DNA of 64,000 nucleotides from Holophagales bacterium (GCA_009836625.1 VXVC01000004.1:1015037-1079036), one strand, 5' to 3'. Shown: positions 35,066 through 44,172, counted from the stretch's first letter. Program-made: numbers and translations. The notes: generated by a model not told the origin, from the letters alone.

Positions 35066-35851
35066 ATGTCACTCTTCCTCCAGCGCCGCAAGGCTGTCTC
35101 GCTAGCCGGCTACACCCTGGCACTGGGAGCCGCGCTCTCCGCCGCGCCGCTCCTCGCCGACGACCAAGAACTGCCGTCGCCCGAGGAGATCGTCGCCCGC
35201 TACATCGAGGCCCTGGGCGGCGAGGAAGCGATCCGCGCACACAGCTCGAGGACCGTCAACGGAGGGGTCGAGATTCCGGCAATGGGCATGTCCGGCCAGA
35301 CGACGGCCTACTTCATCGCGCCCGACAAGATGATCGTGAAGGGCGAGATGCCAGGCATGGGCGAGAACGTCCAGGCCTACAACGGAGAGATCGGCTGGGT
35401 CGAGAACCCAATGGCGGGCGCACAGGTACTGGAAGGCGACATGCTGGACCAGATGAAGCGCCAGGCTCGCTTCTACGCGGACCTTGAGCGGGCCGACCTC
35501 TTCCCGCAACAGACGACGGCCGGAGAAGCCGAATGGGACGGTCAAGCCGCCTACCAACTCGACGTGGTCGATGTCGACGGCAACGAAATGTCCCAGTACT
35601 TCGCCAAGGAGACCGGGCTCCTGATCGGCGCGGAGGGAACACAGACGACCGAGATGGGAGCGATGGAGGTGGCGATCACCATCGGTGACTACGAAGAGTT
35701 CGGCGGAGTGTTGATCGCCACGTCGACCTCCACCAACCTCGTTTCGATGGCAATGGAGATCATCGCGACAATCGAGTCCGTCACCTTCGACGACGTCGAT
35801 CCGAGCGTCTTCGAGCCCTCCGAAGCGATCAAGGCGCTGCTGCCGGAGTAG
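35066..35851 (+). CDS. Secreted LolA-like beta-rich protein, tandem paralogue 1
   Basis: A 261-residue exported protein (signal peptide ending at about PLLADD), start preceded by CAGGAG. The mature part begins PSPEEIVARYIEALGGEEAI and continues with paired beta-strand segments (QTTAYFIAPDKMIVKGEMPG, AYNGEIGWVENPMAGAQVL). It ends VDPSVFEPSEAIKALLPE, nearly identical to the next gene product. The layout resembles periplasmic lipid- or lipoprotein-carrier folds (LolA/LppX-like), but this is fold-level inference. The two genes are 45 bases apart. Confidence 0.75.
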   Translation: MSLFLQRRKAVSLAGYTLALGAALSAAPLLADDQELPSPEEIVARYIEALGGEEAIRAHSSRTVNGGVEIPAMGMSGQTTAYFIAPDKMIVKGEMPGMGENVQAYNGEIGWVENPMAGAQVLEGDMLDQMKRQARFYADLERADLFPQQTTAGEAEWDGQAAYQLDVVDVDGNEMSQYFAKETGLLIGAEGTQTTEMGAMEVAITIGDYEEFGGVLIATSTSTNLVSMAMEIIATIESVTFDDVDPSVFEPSEAIKALLPE

Positions 35852-35896
35852 ACGGTGCCACGAACCCGCACAGACAACGAACTCAGGAGATCCACC

Positions 35897-36712
35897 ATGT
35901 CCTTCAAGCCAACCAGCCGCAACGCTTTGCTCGCACTCGCATGCTGGGGCCTGATTCTCGGCGGCTGCGCCGCCTACGAAGCCGGAGAAGCCCCGGCCGC
36001 GGCCGCACCAGAGCCTCCTCCACCGCCAGAGCTGACGGAGGAGCAGAAGATCATCGCCCGTCACGTTGAAGCGATCGGCGGCGAAGATGCCATCCGCGCG
36101 CACGCCTCGATGACGATCAAGGGCGCCTTCGAGATGCCGGCGATGGGCCTGTCAGGCGAGGCGACGATTTACCTTGCCGCACCCGACAAGGGCCTCCTGA
36201 ACATCGAGATCCCGGGCTTCGGGAGCAACGTTCAGGGGTTCAACGGCGAGTTCGGATGGTCCGAGGACCCGATGCAGGGCGCGCGCCTGCTCGAGGGCGG
36301 AGAGTTGAGCACCCTGAAGAACCAGACCCGCATCCACGGAGACCTGGAGTACGACGAGCTCTACTCCGAGCAGACCGCGGTCGGCGAGACCGAATGGAAC
36401 GATCAGGCTGCCTACCGGATCAATCTCGTCGACGTTGACGGCAACGAGTCGTCGCGCTACTTCGCCGTGGAGACAGGCCTGCTGATCGGCGAGGAAGCGA
36501 CCACCACGAGCGAGATGGGCACCATGGAAACGAGCACTACCCTGGGTGAGTACAAGGAGTTCGGCGGCGTCCTGTTCGCAACGTCCACGACCACGAGCAT
36601 CCCGTCCTTCGGCATGGAGATCACCCAGACCATCGACTCCGTGACCTTCGACGACGTCGATCCGAGCGTCTTCGAGCCTTCCGACGCGATCAAGGCGCTC
36701 CTCCCGGAGTAG
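35897..36712 (+). CDS. LolA-like lipoprotein, tandem paralogue 2
   Basis: A 271-residue protein from ATG 35897, preceded by CAGGAG. The lipobox LILGGC makes it a lipoprotein, unlike its soluble paralogue. A Pro/Ala linker (APEPPPPPELTEEQ) then leads into the same domain: HVEAIGGEDAIRAHASMTIK, FNGEFGWSEDPMQGARLLEG, VDPSVFEPSDAIKALLPE. Similarity in both protein and DNA to the preceding gene shows a tandem duplication. One copy soluble and one membrane-anchored suggests a donor/acceptor pair, by analogy with LolA/LolB; this is inference. Confidence 0.78.
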   Translation: MSFKPTSRNALLALACWGLILGGCAAYEAGEAPAAAAPEPPPPPELTEEQKIIARHVEAIGGEDAIRAHASMTIKGAFEMPAMGLSGEATIYLAAPDKGLLNIEIPGFGSNVQGFNGEFGWSEDPMQGARLLEGGELSTLKNQTRIHGDLEYDELYSEQTAVGETEWNDQAAYRINLVDVDGNESSRYFAVETGLLIGEEATTTSEMGTMETSTTLGEYKEFGGVLFATSTTTSIPSFGMEITQTIDSVTFDDVDPSVFEPSDAIKALLPE

Positions 36713-36742
36713 AGGCTCGACCCGCCCGAAACAGCTCCTTCC

Positions 36743-36774
36743 CCGGTGCGGCCGCGTCGGCGCGGCCGCACCGG
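36743..36774. repeat. Perfect 14-bp inverted repeat ending on a start codon
   Basis: CCGGTGCGGCCGCG (36743-36756), loop TCGG, then CGCGGCCGCACCGG (36761-36774). The last base is the G of the GTG start of the VWFA gene. It is probably a terminator of the paralogue pair and/or a translation-masking hairpin for the next gene. Confidence 0.75.
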
Positions 36775-39275
36775 TGATCTTCGTCGCGGCGACGCTGCTC
36801 GCCGCTGCCGCGACGCCAGCCGATGCCCAGGGAAGCCGCCGGCCGCAGGCGCGACTGACGGGTTTCTACGAGCAGTGGCTCGCGGAAGTGGAGCCGCTGC
36901 TTGCCGAAGCGGAGAGTAGCGCCTTCGAGCGTCTGGAAGGTCCGGGCGCGCGCGAGCGCTTCCTGCGCGCCTTCTGGGCGGCGCGGCCCGAGCGTCTGCT
37001 GGAGCGCTGGCAGGAGAACCGCGAGGCCCGCGACCAGCTCCGGGAACGGTCGCCGGCGATGGATCGCGCCGTGCTCCTGGCCGGCAAGCCGGCCTACCGC
37101 CAGACCGTTGAACCCTGCGAGTCGGAACTCCGGCGCATCGAGATCTGGACCTACGACGGCTGGCGGCTCGAACACCAGCTCGGCCGTCCACCTCGTCGGG
37201 ACGAAGACGAGCTCGTTCTGGCGTTCGTTCAGCAGGTGAACTTCGACCCCCGGTCCATGCGGCTCTGGTCGCCGTCCTCCGGCGTCGATCTGACCTTCGA
37301 ACCGGTACGGCCGGACGGGAATGGTCGCGCCGCCGAGGCGCCACCAACCGGCGCGTCCAGGGTGCTCGACCAGGCGGAGCGGCGCCGCTGCCTGACCCCA
37401 ACCGAGCGCCGCCGCCTGGAGCGGCGGCTTGGACGCGCCGTCGGCTGGCGGGACTTCATCGAGCGGATTGGCTGGGCCGACGCAGCGTCCGACGCCGGCT
37501 GGGTCGACCGCTTCCTTCGCGTCGAAGCCGTCCTCGACGCGGACGCCATGACCCTGCCGCGCGTCTCGCTCGACTTCGAACCCCTCGGTACGGAGAACCG
37601 GCGCACGGCGATGCGTGGCCAGCTGCGACTGCCGGCCGAACACCTCGCCGCCATCGGCGCCGGCCAGATCCTCGAACGCGTGACGATCACCGGCGACGTC
37701 TTCCTGCGCGACCGGCTGGCCGACGCCTTCGTCGTCACTCATCACCTGAGCGGCGGAACAGCAGATGTCGCCCTCGACTTCTACCGGCGGCTGCCGGCCG
37801 GCGCCTACCGGCTGGAGATCCGCGCCGAGGACCGCCTGGGTCGCGGCCTCCTCCGGACGAGCAGCACGCTCGAGGTGCCGGCGCTCGACGTGCAGCCCGA
37901 TGTCCCCGGCCTCGGCCTCCTGAGCCGTCGCGAGACGATCGCGCTCAACCAACTGCCGAGCGTCGAGTTGCTGGCGGCCGAGGGCCGCGTCCTCGGTTCG
38001 ACCTTCACGGCCCGAGTCGTGGCCAGCGCGGCCGTGTCTCGGGTCGTCTTCCTGCGCGACGGCGCGGCGGTCGCGACCATCGACGCCCCTCCCTTCGTGC
38101 AGGACCTCGATCTGCCGGGCCGCCGCCACCTGATCGAGGTCCAGGGACACAACGCCGCGGGATCACTCCTGGCTCGTCACGTACTGGAGATCGAGCGGGA
38201 GGAACATCCGTTCTCGATCGCGCTCGAGCGCCCGGACCCGGCGGTCGTCGCGGAGGCGCTCGACCTGTCCGTGCGCGTCGACGTCCCGTCCGGCCGGGAG
38301 CTCGACCGCGTCGACTGCCATCTGGACGCCGAACTCCTCCAGAGCATGACCGCAGCGCCGTTTCGATGCCGGGTTCCGGCCGGACTGCGCCTGCCGCTGA
38401 GCTTCGTTCGAGTCGCCGCCACGCTCCGTACGGGCGAGACCGTCGAGGACCTCGTCTTCCTCGGGTCAGGGGCGCCGGAAGAAATCGAGGTCCGACTCGT
38501 CGACCTGCTGGTCTCCGTCGGAGGCCGGCAGGCGGGGCCGGCGACGGGATTGAACGCGGCCGATTTCCGCGTTCTGCACCGGGGCGTCGAGGCACGGATC
38601 CGCGACTTCCGGAACCTCGCCGACAGACCGCTCACCGTTGCCCTGCTGATGGACATTTCAAGTTCGATGGGCCGCGGCGTCCGCGTCGCCGCGACCAGTG
38701 CGCAGCGCTTCTTCGAGGGCATCCTGACCGATCGCGACACCGCCAGTCTGATCGTCTTCAACCACGACCTGAACCGCCTGGCGCCTTTCTCGGGCGACAC
38801 TCGCCTGCTCCGCTACGCCGCCGAGGGCCTGCGCGCATGGGGCTCCACCCGGCTCTACGACGGGATCGCCTATGCCGTCTCGTCGTTCGCGGGCCGCCCG
38901 GATCGGCGCGCCCTGGTCGTGCTCAGCGACGGCGCCGACACGGACAGTAATCTCGACTTCGAGCGTGTGCTCACGCAGGTGGAGCTGGCCGGCGTCGTCG
39001 TCTATCCCATCGCCCTGAGAGTCTCCGACGAGGCAACTACGGATGCGCTCAGGCATCTCGCCGAACGCTCGGGCGGCCGCTACCACGCGGCCGCTTCGGT
39101 AGAAGACCTGGACCGCATCTACCGCGAGATCGAACGCGCTCTCCGATCCCAGTACCTGATCGCTTTCGAGCCGCCGCCCGGCGTCGAGGCGGGCGGCGAC
39201 GGGCTGCGGGACATCGAGGTCGAGGTGTCGCGTGCGGGGCTGACGGTGACGGGAGTGAGAAGCCGGGGGCGGTAG
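36774..39275 (+). CDS. Secreted GWxTD-like / VWFA-related protein
   Basis: An 833-residue protein. The N-terminal region (LTGFYEQWLAEVEPLLAEAE, then FLRAFWAARPERLLERWQEN) resembles the GWxTD domain of secreted Acidobacterial-type proteins. The C-terminal half is a VWFA-related domain with MIDAS D627-I-S-S-S and VVLSDGADTDSNLDFERVL. Between them are Ig-like strands with internal VRLVDLLVSV repeats. The GTG start lies inside a strong hairpin and yields a weak signal peptide (MIFVAATLLAAAATPADAQ) without a basic N-terminus. Codons just upstream are in frame and would add one (RPKQLLPRCGRVGAAAP), but no standard start codon is seen there. The start is therefore uncertain. Confidence 0.8.
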   Translation: MIFVAATLLAAAATPADAQGSRRPQARLTGFYEQWLAEVEPLLAEAESSAFERLEGPGARERFLRAFWAARPERLLERWQENREARDQLRERSPAMDRAVLLAGKPAYRQTVEPCESELRRIEIWTYDGWRLEHQLGRPPRRDEDELVLAFVQQVNFDPRSMRLWSPSSGVDLTFEPVRPDGNGRAAEAPPTGASRVLDQAERRRCLTPTERRRLERRLGRAVGWRDFIERIGWADAASDAGWVDRFLRVEAVLDADAMTLPRVSLDFEPLGTENRRTAMRGQLRLPAEHLAAIGAGQILERVTITGDVFLRDRLADAFVVTHHLSGGTADVALDFYRRLPAGAYRLEIRAEDRLGRGLLRTSSTLEVPALDVQPDVPGLGLLSRRETIALNQLPSVELLAAEGRVLGSTFTARVVASAAVSRVVFLRDGAAVATIDAPPFVQDLDLPGRRHLIEVQGHNAAGSLLARHVLEIEREEHPFSIALERPDPAVVAEALDLSVRVDVPSGRELDRVDCHLDAELLQSMTAAPFRCRVPAGLRLPLSFVRVAATLRTGETVEDLVFLGSGAPEEIEVRLVDLLVSVGGRQAGPATGLNAADFRVLHRGVEARIRDFRNLADRPLTVALLMDISSSMGRGVRVAATSAQRFFEGILTDRDTASLIVFNHDLNRLAPFSGDTRLLRYAAEGLRAWGSTRLYDGIAYAVSSFAGRPDRRALVVLSDGADTDSNLDFERVLTQVELAGVVVYPIALRVSDEATTDALRHLAERSGGRYHAAASVEDLDRIYREIERALRSQYLIAFEPPPGVEAGGDGLRDIEVEVSRAGLTVTGVRSRGR

Positions 39276-39295
39276 AGAGGGCCGGCGCACCGACG

Positions 39296-39301
39296 TAGAC
39301 T
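39296..39301 (+). promoter_or_regulatory. -10 element of the O-antigen ligase-like gene (leaderless)
   Basis: TAGACT, 6 bases before the ATG at 39308. Confidence 0.45.
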
Positions 39302-39307
39302 GCCGGC

Positions 39308-40594
39308 ATGAGCGGAGCGCGGGCGGCGATGAGGGCGATCGAGCGCGCCCTCATCCGGCCGTGCCGGGCGGCGGAGGGAAGCGCGGGATTCTGGCTCTTC
39401 GTGAGCCACCTCGTCACCACGTTCGGCATCGCGCTGTCGAACTTCCTCCTCTTCTTCACCCTGATCTGGGCCGCCATCCGCCGGCGGCGGCTCCACTTCG
39501 CCACGGCCGACGAGGACCGGCGACGGAGGCGGCGGCTCCTGCTCCCCCTAAGCCTCTACGCGGGCTGCTTCGTGCTCTCGGCCGTCTTCTCCTACGATCC
39601 GGCGACCAGCCTCCAGGAACTCTCCACGCTCTACGCCGTCCTGACCCTGCCGCTGGCGCTCCTGCTCGTCCGCGGCGAACGTCAGGCGCGGGTAGCCATC
39701 GCGTCCCTGGTCGGAGTCTCGGGCGTACTCGCCGTCTACGGCCTGGCGCAGTTCGCGTTGACCGACTACGGACCGCTCCACCAGCGGATCCCCGGACCGT
39801 TCTCGCACTACATGACGTTCTCCGGCGTTCTCCTGCTCGGCCTTGCCCTGATCGCCGGCCGCCTCAGCAGAGCGGGCGGCTGGCGCTCGCGCGTCAACTG
39901 GATCGGTCTGGCACTCGTCGGCGGGGCGCTGGCCTTGACTCTGACCCGCAGCGCCTGGGTGGGCGCCTTCGCCCTCGCGGTCGCGGCGATGGCCCTTCAG
40001 CGCCGGCGCGTCTTCCTGGGTTTCGCGGCCGCGCTGGTCCTGGCCGCCGCCTCACTCGCAGCCGTTGCACCGACCCTGTGGCCGACCTACTGGCAGCGAG
40101 CGACGTCGATGATCGAACTCCGCTATCCCTCGAACTACGACCGCCTGTGCATGCTGTGGGCCGGCGGCCAGATGATCGCCGACCGCCCCTTCACGGGCAT
40201 CGGCCCCGCCATGGTCCGCGAGTGGTACCCGGCCTACCGCCATCCGACCTCGGTCCGCGCGCGGGTGAAACACTTGCACAACACGTTCGTCCACATGGCC
40301 GCCAGCCGCGGCATCCCGTCACTGCTCGCCTATCTCTGGCTGATGGCTGCGGCGGCGGCGATGGCGTTCGAGGGCTATCGCCGGGAAGGAGGACGGGCCG
40401 GGCCGCGCGCCGACCTCTACCTGGGCGTCCTGTTCGCCCTCCTGGCGCTGAACGTTGCCGGCCTGTTCGAGGCGAACTGGCGCGACACGGAGATCCAGCG
40501 CTGGGCGCTGTTCCTGCTCGCGCTGCCGGTTATTCTCCGCGCTCCAAGGGACCAGCTCGGAGATTCGGCATGCACCTCGACCGCCTCAGCCTGA
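39308..40594 (+). CDS. O-antigen ligase / polymerase family membrane protein (WaaL/Wzy-like)
   Basis: A 428-residue polytopic inner-membrane protein with about 10-12 hydrophobic segments. It has the large periplasmic loop of this family late in the sequence, containing WAGGQMIADRPFTGIGPAMV and RARVKHLHNTFVHMAASRGI. The G-I-G-P and H-x-H-N motifs are typical of WaaL/RfaL-like ligases and O-antigen polymerases, which move an undecaprenyl-linked glycan to lipid A core or extend it. The C-terminal codons overlap the amidase gene by 25 bases. No other surface-glycan gene is adjacent, so the glycan is unknown. Confidence 0.85.
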   Translation: MSGARAAMRAIERALIRPCRAAEGSAGFWLFVSHLVTTFGIALSNFLLFFTLIWAAIRRRRLHFATADEDRRRRRRLLLPLSLYAGCFVLSAVFSYDPATSLQELSTLYAVLTLPLALLLVRGERQARVAIASLVGVSGVLAVYGLAQFALTDYGPLHQRIPGPFSHYMTFSGVLLLGLALIAGRLSRAGGWRSRVNWIGLALVGGALALTLTRSAWVGAFALAVAAMALQRRRVFLGFAAALVLAAASLAAVAPTLWPTYWQRATSMIELRYPSNYDRLCMLWAGGQMIADRPFTGIGPAMVREWYPAYRHPTSVRARVKHLHNTFVHMAASRGIPSLLAYLWLMAAAAAMAFEGYRREGGRAGPRADLYLGVLFALLALNVAGLFEANWRDTEIQRWALFLLALPVILRAPRDQLGDSACTSTASA

Positions 40595-41988
40595 TTCAGC
40601 TCCTCGACCTTCTGTCGGCCGGAGAACTCTCGTGCGTCGAGTTGATGGACGCGACCCTGGAGCGCGTCGAAGCCACGCACCCGAAGCTCAACGCCGTCGT
40701 CAGCCTGCGGCCGCGCGAAGAGTTGCTGGCCGACGCCAAGGCGGCCGACGCGCGCCGCGCCGCCGGCGACGCCCGGCCGCTCGAGGGGGTGCCTCTCGGC
40801 GTCAAGGACCTCGAGGACGTGGCCGGCATGGTCACGTCCATGGGCTCGCGGGTGTTCCGCGACTCGGTCGCCGAGGCGGACTCGACGCAGGTGGCCCGGC
40901 TGCGCGACGCCGGCGCGGTCGTCGTCGGCAAGACGAACACCCCCGAGTTCGGGTTCACCGCGATCACCAAGAACCCGCTGTTCGGCGTCACCCGCTCGCC
41001 CTGGAACCCCGAGCGTACCCCCGGCGGATCGAGCGGCGGCTCCTCCGCGGTGCTGGCGGGCGGCGTGCTGCCCCTGGTCACCTCCTCGGACGGCGGCGGC
41101 TCGATCCGGATTCCGGCCAGTTTCACCGGCGCGTTCGGCCTGAAACCGAGCCAGGGCCGGATACCGCGTGGGCCGATGAAGGCCTGGGACTACGGCAGCA
41201 CCGCGGTCTACGGTCCCCTCACCCGCACAGTGGAGGACGGGGCCCTGTTCCTCGACCTGGTCGCCGGTCCCTCGCCCTGCGATCCCGGTTCACTGCCCCA
41301 TCCGGGTCTGAGCTACCGCGAAGTGCTCGAATCGGGGCTCCCCTCCTCCCTTCGTATCGCCTGGTCGCCGGACCTCGGGTACGCGAGAGTCCAATCGGAC
41401 GTCGCAAGGGTCGCTGCGGGCGCGGCGTCCGTGTTCGACCAGGCCGACCTTTCGGTCGAACCGCTCGAGGAGCACGTACCGGGCGGGCCGCCGATGCTCA
41501 CGGCGGCCTGGGGGACGCTCGGCAACTTCCTGATCGCCGGCCAGATCCACGAACCGCTTCGAAACCAGCGCCAGGACATGACCCACTCGTTCGCGGAGGC
41601 GCTGGAGCGCTCCTGGGAGATGACGCCCGAGACCTTCGGCGCCGCCGCGCGCGAACGGGCTGAGCTGAATCTCTGGTGCGGCGAGGTCTTCGACCGCTTC
41701 GATCTGCTGCTGACGCCGACGGTGCCCTACGATCCGCCGCCGGCCCGCGGACCCTTCCCCACCCACACCGAGGGCCGGGAGCAGGTGCCGGCGGGGGTCG
41801 CGGCGTTCACGATTCCGTTCAACATGTCCGGCCACCCGGCGGCGACCGTGCGCGCCGGCCTCTCCGACGCCGGGTTGCCCGTCGGCCTGCAGATCGTGGG
41901 GCCGCGGCATCGCGACGATCTCGTGCTGCGGGCCGCGCGGCTGTTCGAGCGCGCCCGTCCCTGGCACCCGAACTGGCCGGAGGTCTGA
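40570..41988 (+). CDS. Amidase signature family enzyme
   Basis: A 472-residue hydrolase with the full catalytic Ser-cisSer-Lys triad: Lys in GVPLGVKDLEDV, cis-Ser in TPGGSSGGSSAVLAGG and nucleophile Ser in DGGGSIRIPASF. It starts at ATG 40570, 25 bases inside the ligase gene. The family includes GatA, but the typical GatB/GatC partners are absent and the C-terminus (PVGLQIVGPRHRDDLVLRAA) fits free-standing amidases that hydrolyse small aliphatic or aryl amides. Substrate unknown. The convergent alcohol dehydrogenase gene ends 19 bases away. Confidence 0.92.
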   Translation: MHLDRLSLIQLLDLLSAGELSCVELMDATLERVEATHPKLNAVVSLRPREELLADAKAADARRAAGDARPLEGVPLGVKDLEDVAGMVTSMGSRVFRDSVAEADSTQVARLRDAGAVVVGKTNTPEFGFTAITKNPLFGVTRSPWNPERTPGGSSGGSSAVLAGGVLPLVTSSDGGGSIRIPASFTGAFGLKPSQGRIPRGPMKAWDYGSTAVYGPLTRTVEDGALFLDLVAGPSPCDPGSLPHPGLSYREVLESGLPSSLRIAWSPDLGYARVQSDVARVAAGAASVFDQADLSVEPLEEHVPGGPPMLTAAWGTLGNFLIAGQIHEPLRNQRQDMTHSFAEALERSWEMTPETFGAAARERAELNLWCGEVFDRFDLLLTPTVPYDPPPARGPFPTHTEGREQVPAGVAAFTIPFNMSGHPAATVRAGLSDAGLPVGLQIVGPRHRDDLVLRAARLFERARPWHPNWPEV

Positions 41989-42007
41989 CCGCGGCCGGCG
42001 CGCGGTC

Positions 42008-43030
42008 TCAGGGAATGACGGTCACCTTGACCGCTCCGGACCGCTTGTCGCCCGCGATCTTGAAGGCACGCTCGATCTCGTCCAGCTGCACCCGGTGGGT
42101 GAGCAGGCTGTCGAAACTGTCCCCTCCCGCAACCAGAATGTCCACCGCCTCGGCGAAGTCGGCCTCGCCCGGCCGCCGCGAGTAGCAGTTCGACCACTGC
42201 AGGCGCGCTTCCTTGCCGAGCAGCACGAGGGGGTCGAGAGTCACGAGGCCCATGAACACGCCGAGTACGCAGATCGTGCCGCCCGGCGCGAGGGCGATAC
42301 CTGCCGCCGTCATCGTGTCCGCCAGGCCGCCCACCGTTTCGACCACGAGATCGGCGTCGTAGCCGGTCAGGTCTTCCGGAGGGCCGGCGTCCAGCACCTC
42401 GTGCGCGCCGAGCCGCTTCGCCGTCTCGGTCTGGTGCGGGTGGCGGGCCGTGATCGCCACATGGCCGAAGCCCCAGGCCCGGGCCACCGCGACCGCCGCA
42501 AGACCGATGGAACCGGCGCCCAGGATCAGCAGCTTCGCCGGCGGTTTCTTCCGGTCCGCATCCGCCAGCCGGAGTCCATGGACCGCGACCGCGAACGGTT
42601 CGGCGAGGGCGGCAAGAGACGGCGGCAGGGAGAACGGAACGCGATACAGGCGATGGGCCGGCACGACAACGGCGTCCGCGAAGCCGCCCGGCCGCCGCAT
42701 GCCGTAGAGCTCGAGCTGCCGGCAGATCGAGTCCCGGCCCTCCCGGCACGGATCGCAGTCGCCGCAGGAGGCGAGCGGCTCCACGACCACCGGTTCTCCC
42801 GCTTCAAAGTCCGAGACACCGGCTCCCAGGTCGTCGACGACGCCGGCCATCTCGTGGCCCATGATCGAGCCCGGCTCGATGATCGGTTTCGGACTGTGAA
42901 CCAGATGCAGGTCGGTCCCGCACAAGCCGCAGGCGGTGATCCGAAGCCGGACCTCGCCCGGGCCGGGTTCCGGCAGCGCCCGCTCCGCGAGCGCTACTTC
43001 ACCGGGGCCGAGATAAACCCCCGCGCGCAT
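42008..43030 (-). CDS. Zinc-dependent alcohol dehydrogenase (threonine/sorbitol dehydrogenase-like)
   Basis: A 340-residue MDR-superfamily protein. Catalytic zinc site: C-G-L-C-G-T-D and GHEMAGVV. Structural zinc site: the cysteine cluster in CGDCDPCREGRDSIC. NAD(P) site: LILGAGSIGLAAVAVARAWG. It oxidises a secondary alcohol or polyol; the specific substrate is not clear. The ATG is preceded by TACGAT 7 bases away and no ribosome binding site, which suggests leaderless transcription even though the PDZ gene lies only 27 bases upstream on the same strand. Confidence 0.92.
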   Translation of the reverse strand: MRAGVYLGPGEVALAERALPEPGPGEVRLRITACGLCGTDLHLVHSPKPIIEPGSIMGHEMAGVVDDLGAGVSDFEAGEPVVVEPLASCGDCDPCREGRDSICRQLELYGMRRPGGFADAVVVPAHRLYRVPFSLPPSLAALAEPFAVAVHGLRLADADRKKPPAKLLILGAGSIGLAAVAVARAWGFGHVAITARHPHQTETAKRLGAHEVLDAGPPEDLTGYDADLVVETVGGLADTMTAAGIALAPGGTICVLGVFMGLVTLDPLVLLGKEARLQWSNCYSRRPGEADFAEAVDILVAGGDSFDSLLTHRVQLDEIERAFKIAGDKRSGAVKVTVIP

Positions 43031-43037
43031 CGCGCGG

Positions 43038-43043
43038 ATCGTA
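43038..43043 (-). promoter_or_regulatory. -10 element of the alcohol dehydrogenase gene (leaderless, extended)
   Basis: TGC-TACGAT on the reverse strand, 7 bases before the ATG at 43030. It lies in the 27-base gap after the PDZ gene. Confidence 0.5.
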
Positions 43044-43057
43044 GCAACGGCCTGCGA

Positions 43058-44038
43058 TCAGAGGCCGAGTTCGGAACAGTCGGCTGCTTCGCCGTTCACG
43101 GTGCAGGCGCAGTCGCCGTCCGTGCAGTCGACCTTCACGTCGCACTCGCCCGAGTCGCCGCACGCCGAGGCCGCGAACTCGAAGGAGTTCGCGTTCTCCA
43201 CATCGACGGTGCAGTCCTCACCGTCCTCGCAGTCGACGGTTACCTCGATCACGCGTTCTTCGGTCTGGCCGTTCGAGATGCGGGACATGGAGCGACTGGA
43301 CATCGCCGGACGCCGTTCTCGCTCCTCCAGCGTGGCGCTGATCTTCTGCATCTGGCCGTCACGCCACACCTCGAGAACGACCGTGTCGGTATGGCCCTGA
43401 GCACGGATCGCGCGCAGCAGATCCGCAGCCGACGCAACCACCTCGCCGTCGATCGCGGTCACGATGTCACCGACTTCGAGGCCGGCGCGAAGCGCCGGGC
43501 TTCCGTCCACGACCTTGCCGATCATGACGCCGGCGTCGTCGGGTACGCCAAAGTGGCTGCGGAGCTCCGGAGTCAGGTCGGAAGGCTGCACGCCGAGAAA
43601 CGCGCCGCCGGCGTGGCGCAGGTGCAGCCGCGAACCGCGCTCGCCGAGCCCCTGCAACACGCGATGCACGCGGCGCCGGATCGACTCGCCGGCTTCGCCG
43701 TCTGCCTCGTGCGCCTCGATCAGGACCGCGTCGTGGCCGTCTGCCTCGTGTGCCTCGATCAGGACCACGTCGTGGCCGTCTGCCTCGAGAATCCGGACGT
43801 TGTCCTCGGTCACCCATTCGTTGTCGTCGCCGTGCAGCACCCGTACGTCGCCGTCATCGCCGACAAAGAGCACTCGCGACGCGACTTCGGGGCAGTCATC
43901 GCCCTCGCAATCCATCGCCGCCTTGATCTTCTTGATCTCGATCCGGCGGACCTTCTTCTCCTCGTCGTCCAGTGCGACGACCGGGGCCGCGACCGCCAGC
44001 GCCAGACCAACCACCAACCAGAGCTTCATTCTCGACAT
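43058..44038 (-). CDS. Secreted PDZ-domain protein with Cys-rich acidic tail
   Basis: A 326-residue protein from ATG 44038 (AGAGGAA ribosome binding site). A -10-like TAGACT lies at 44087-44092. Signal peptide MSRMKLWLVVGLALAVAAP. The middle has a tandem 13-residue repeat (EADGHDxVLIEAH twice). The PDZ domain covers GAFLGVQPSDLTPELRSHFG, GKVVDGSPALRAGLEVGDIV and AIDGEVVASAADLLRAI, typical of HtrA/DegP-like PDZ domains but without a protease domain. The C-terminal 80 residues are acidic with eight Cys in CxxxxC-type pairs (VDCEDGEDCTVDVEN, VDCTDGDCACTVNG), a possible metal-binding or disulfide-bonded tail. Function unknown. Confidence 0.82.
   Translation of the reverse strand: MSRMKLWLVVGLALAVAAPVVALDDEEKKVRRIEIKKIKAAMDCEGDDCPEVASRVLFVGDDGDVRVLHGDDNEWVTEDNVRILEADGHDVVLIEAHEADGHDAVLIEAHEADGEAGESIRRRVHRVLQGLGERGSRLHLRHAGGAFLGVQPSDLTPELRSHFGVPDDAGVMIGKVVDGSPALRAGLEVGDIVTAIDGEVVASAADLLRAIRAQGHTDTVVLEVWRDGQMQKISATLEERERRPAMSSRSMSRISNGQTEERVIEVTVDCEDGEDCTVDVENANSFEFAASACGDSGECDVKVDCTDGDCACTVNGEAADCSELGL
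43700..43777. repeat. Tandem 39-bp repeat inside the PDZ gene
   Basis: Two copies of a 39-base unit (43700-43738 and 43739-43777) differing at two positions, with a partial third copy beginning at 43778. It encodes the 13-residue EADGHDxVLIEAH repeat. Confidence 0.9.
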
Positions 44039-44172
44039 CGTTCGATTCCTCTCTTGTCTCCGCGTTCGTTCCACCCGGCTCGCGCCAGTCTACCGTCGCG
44101 GCGTGCCCGTCTCCGGGACCCGCCGCTGTATGGAGAACGCTCGTGCTCGCGATTCGTTCCAGGAACCGAGGC

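Noticed and set aside
40570..41988. GatA subunit of the tRNA amidotransferase
   Set aside because: The catalytic triad is shared, but no gatB or gatC is near and the C-terminus fits stand-alone amidases.
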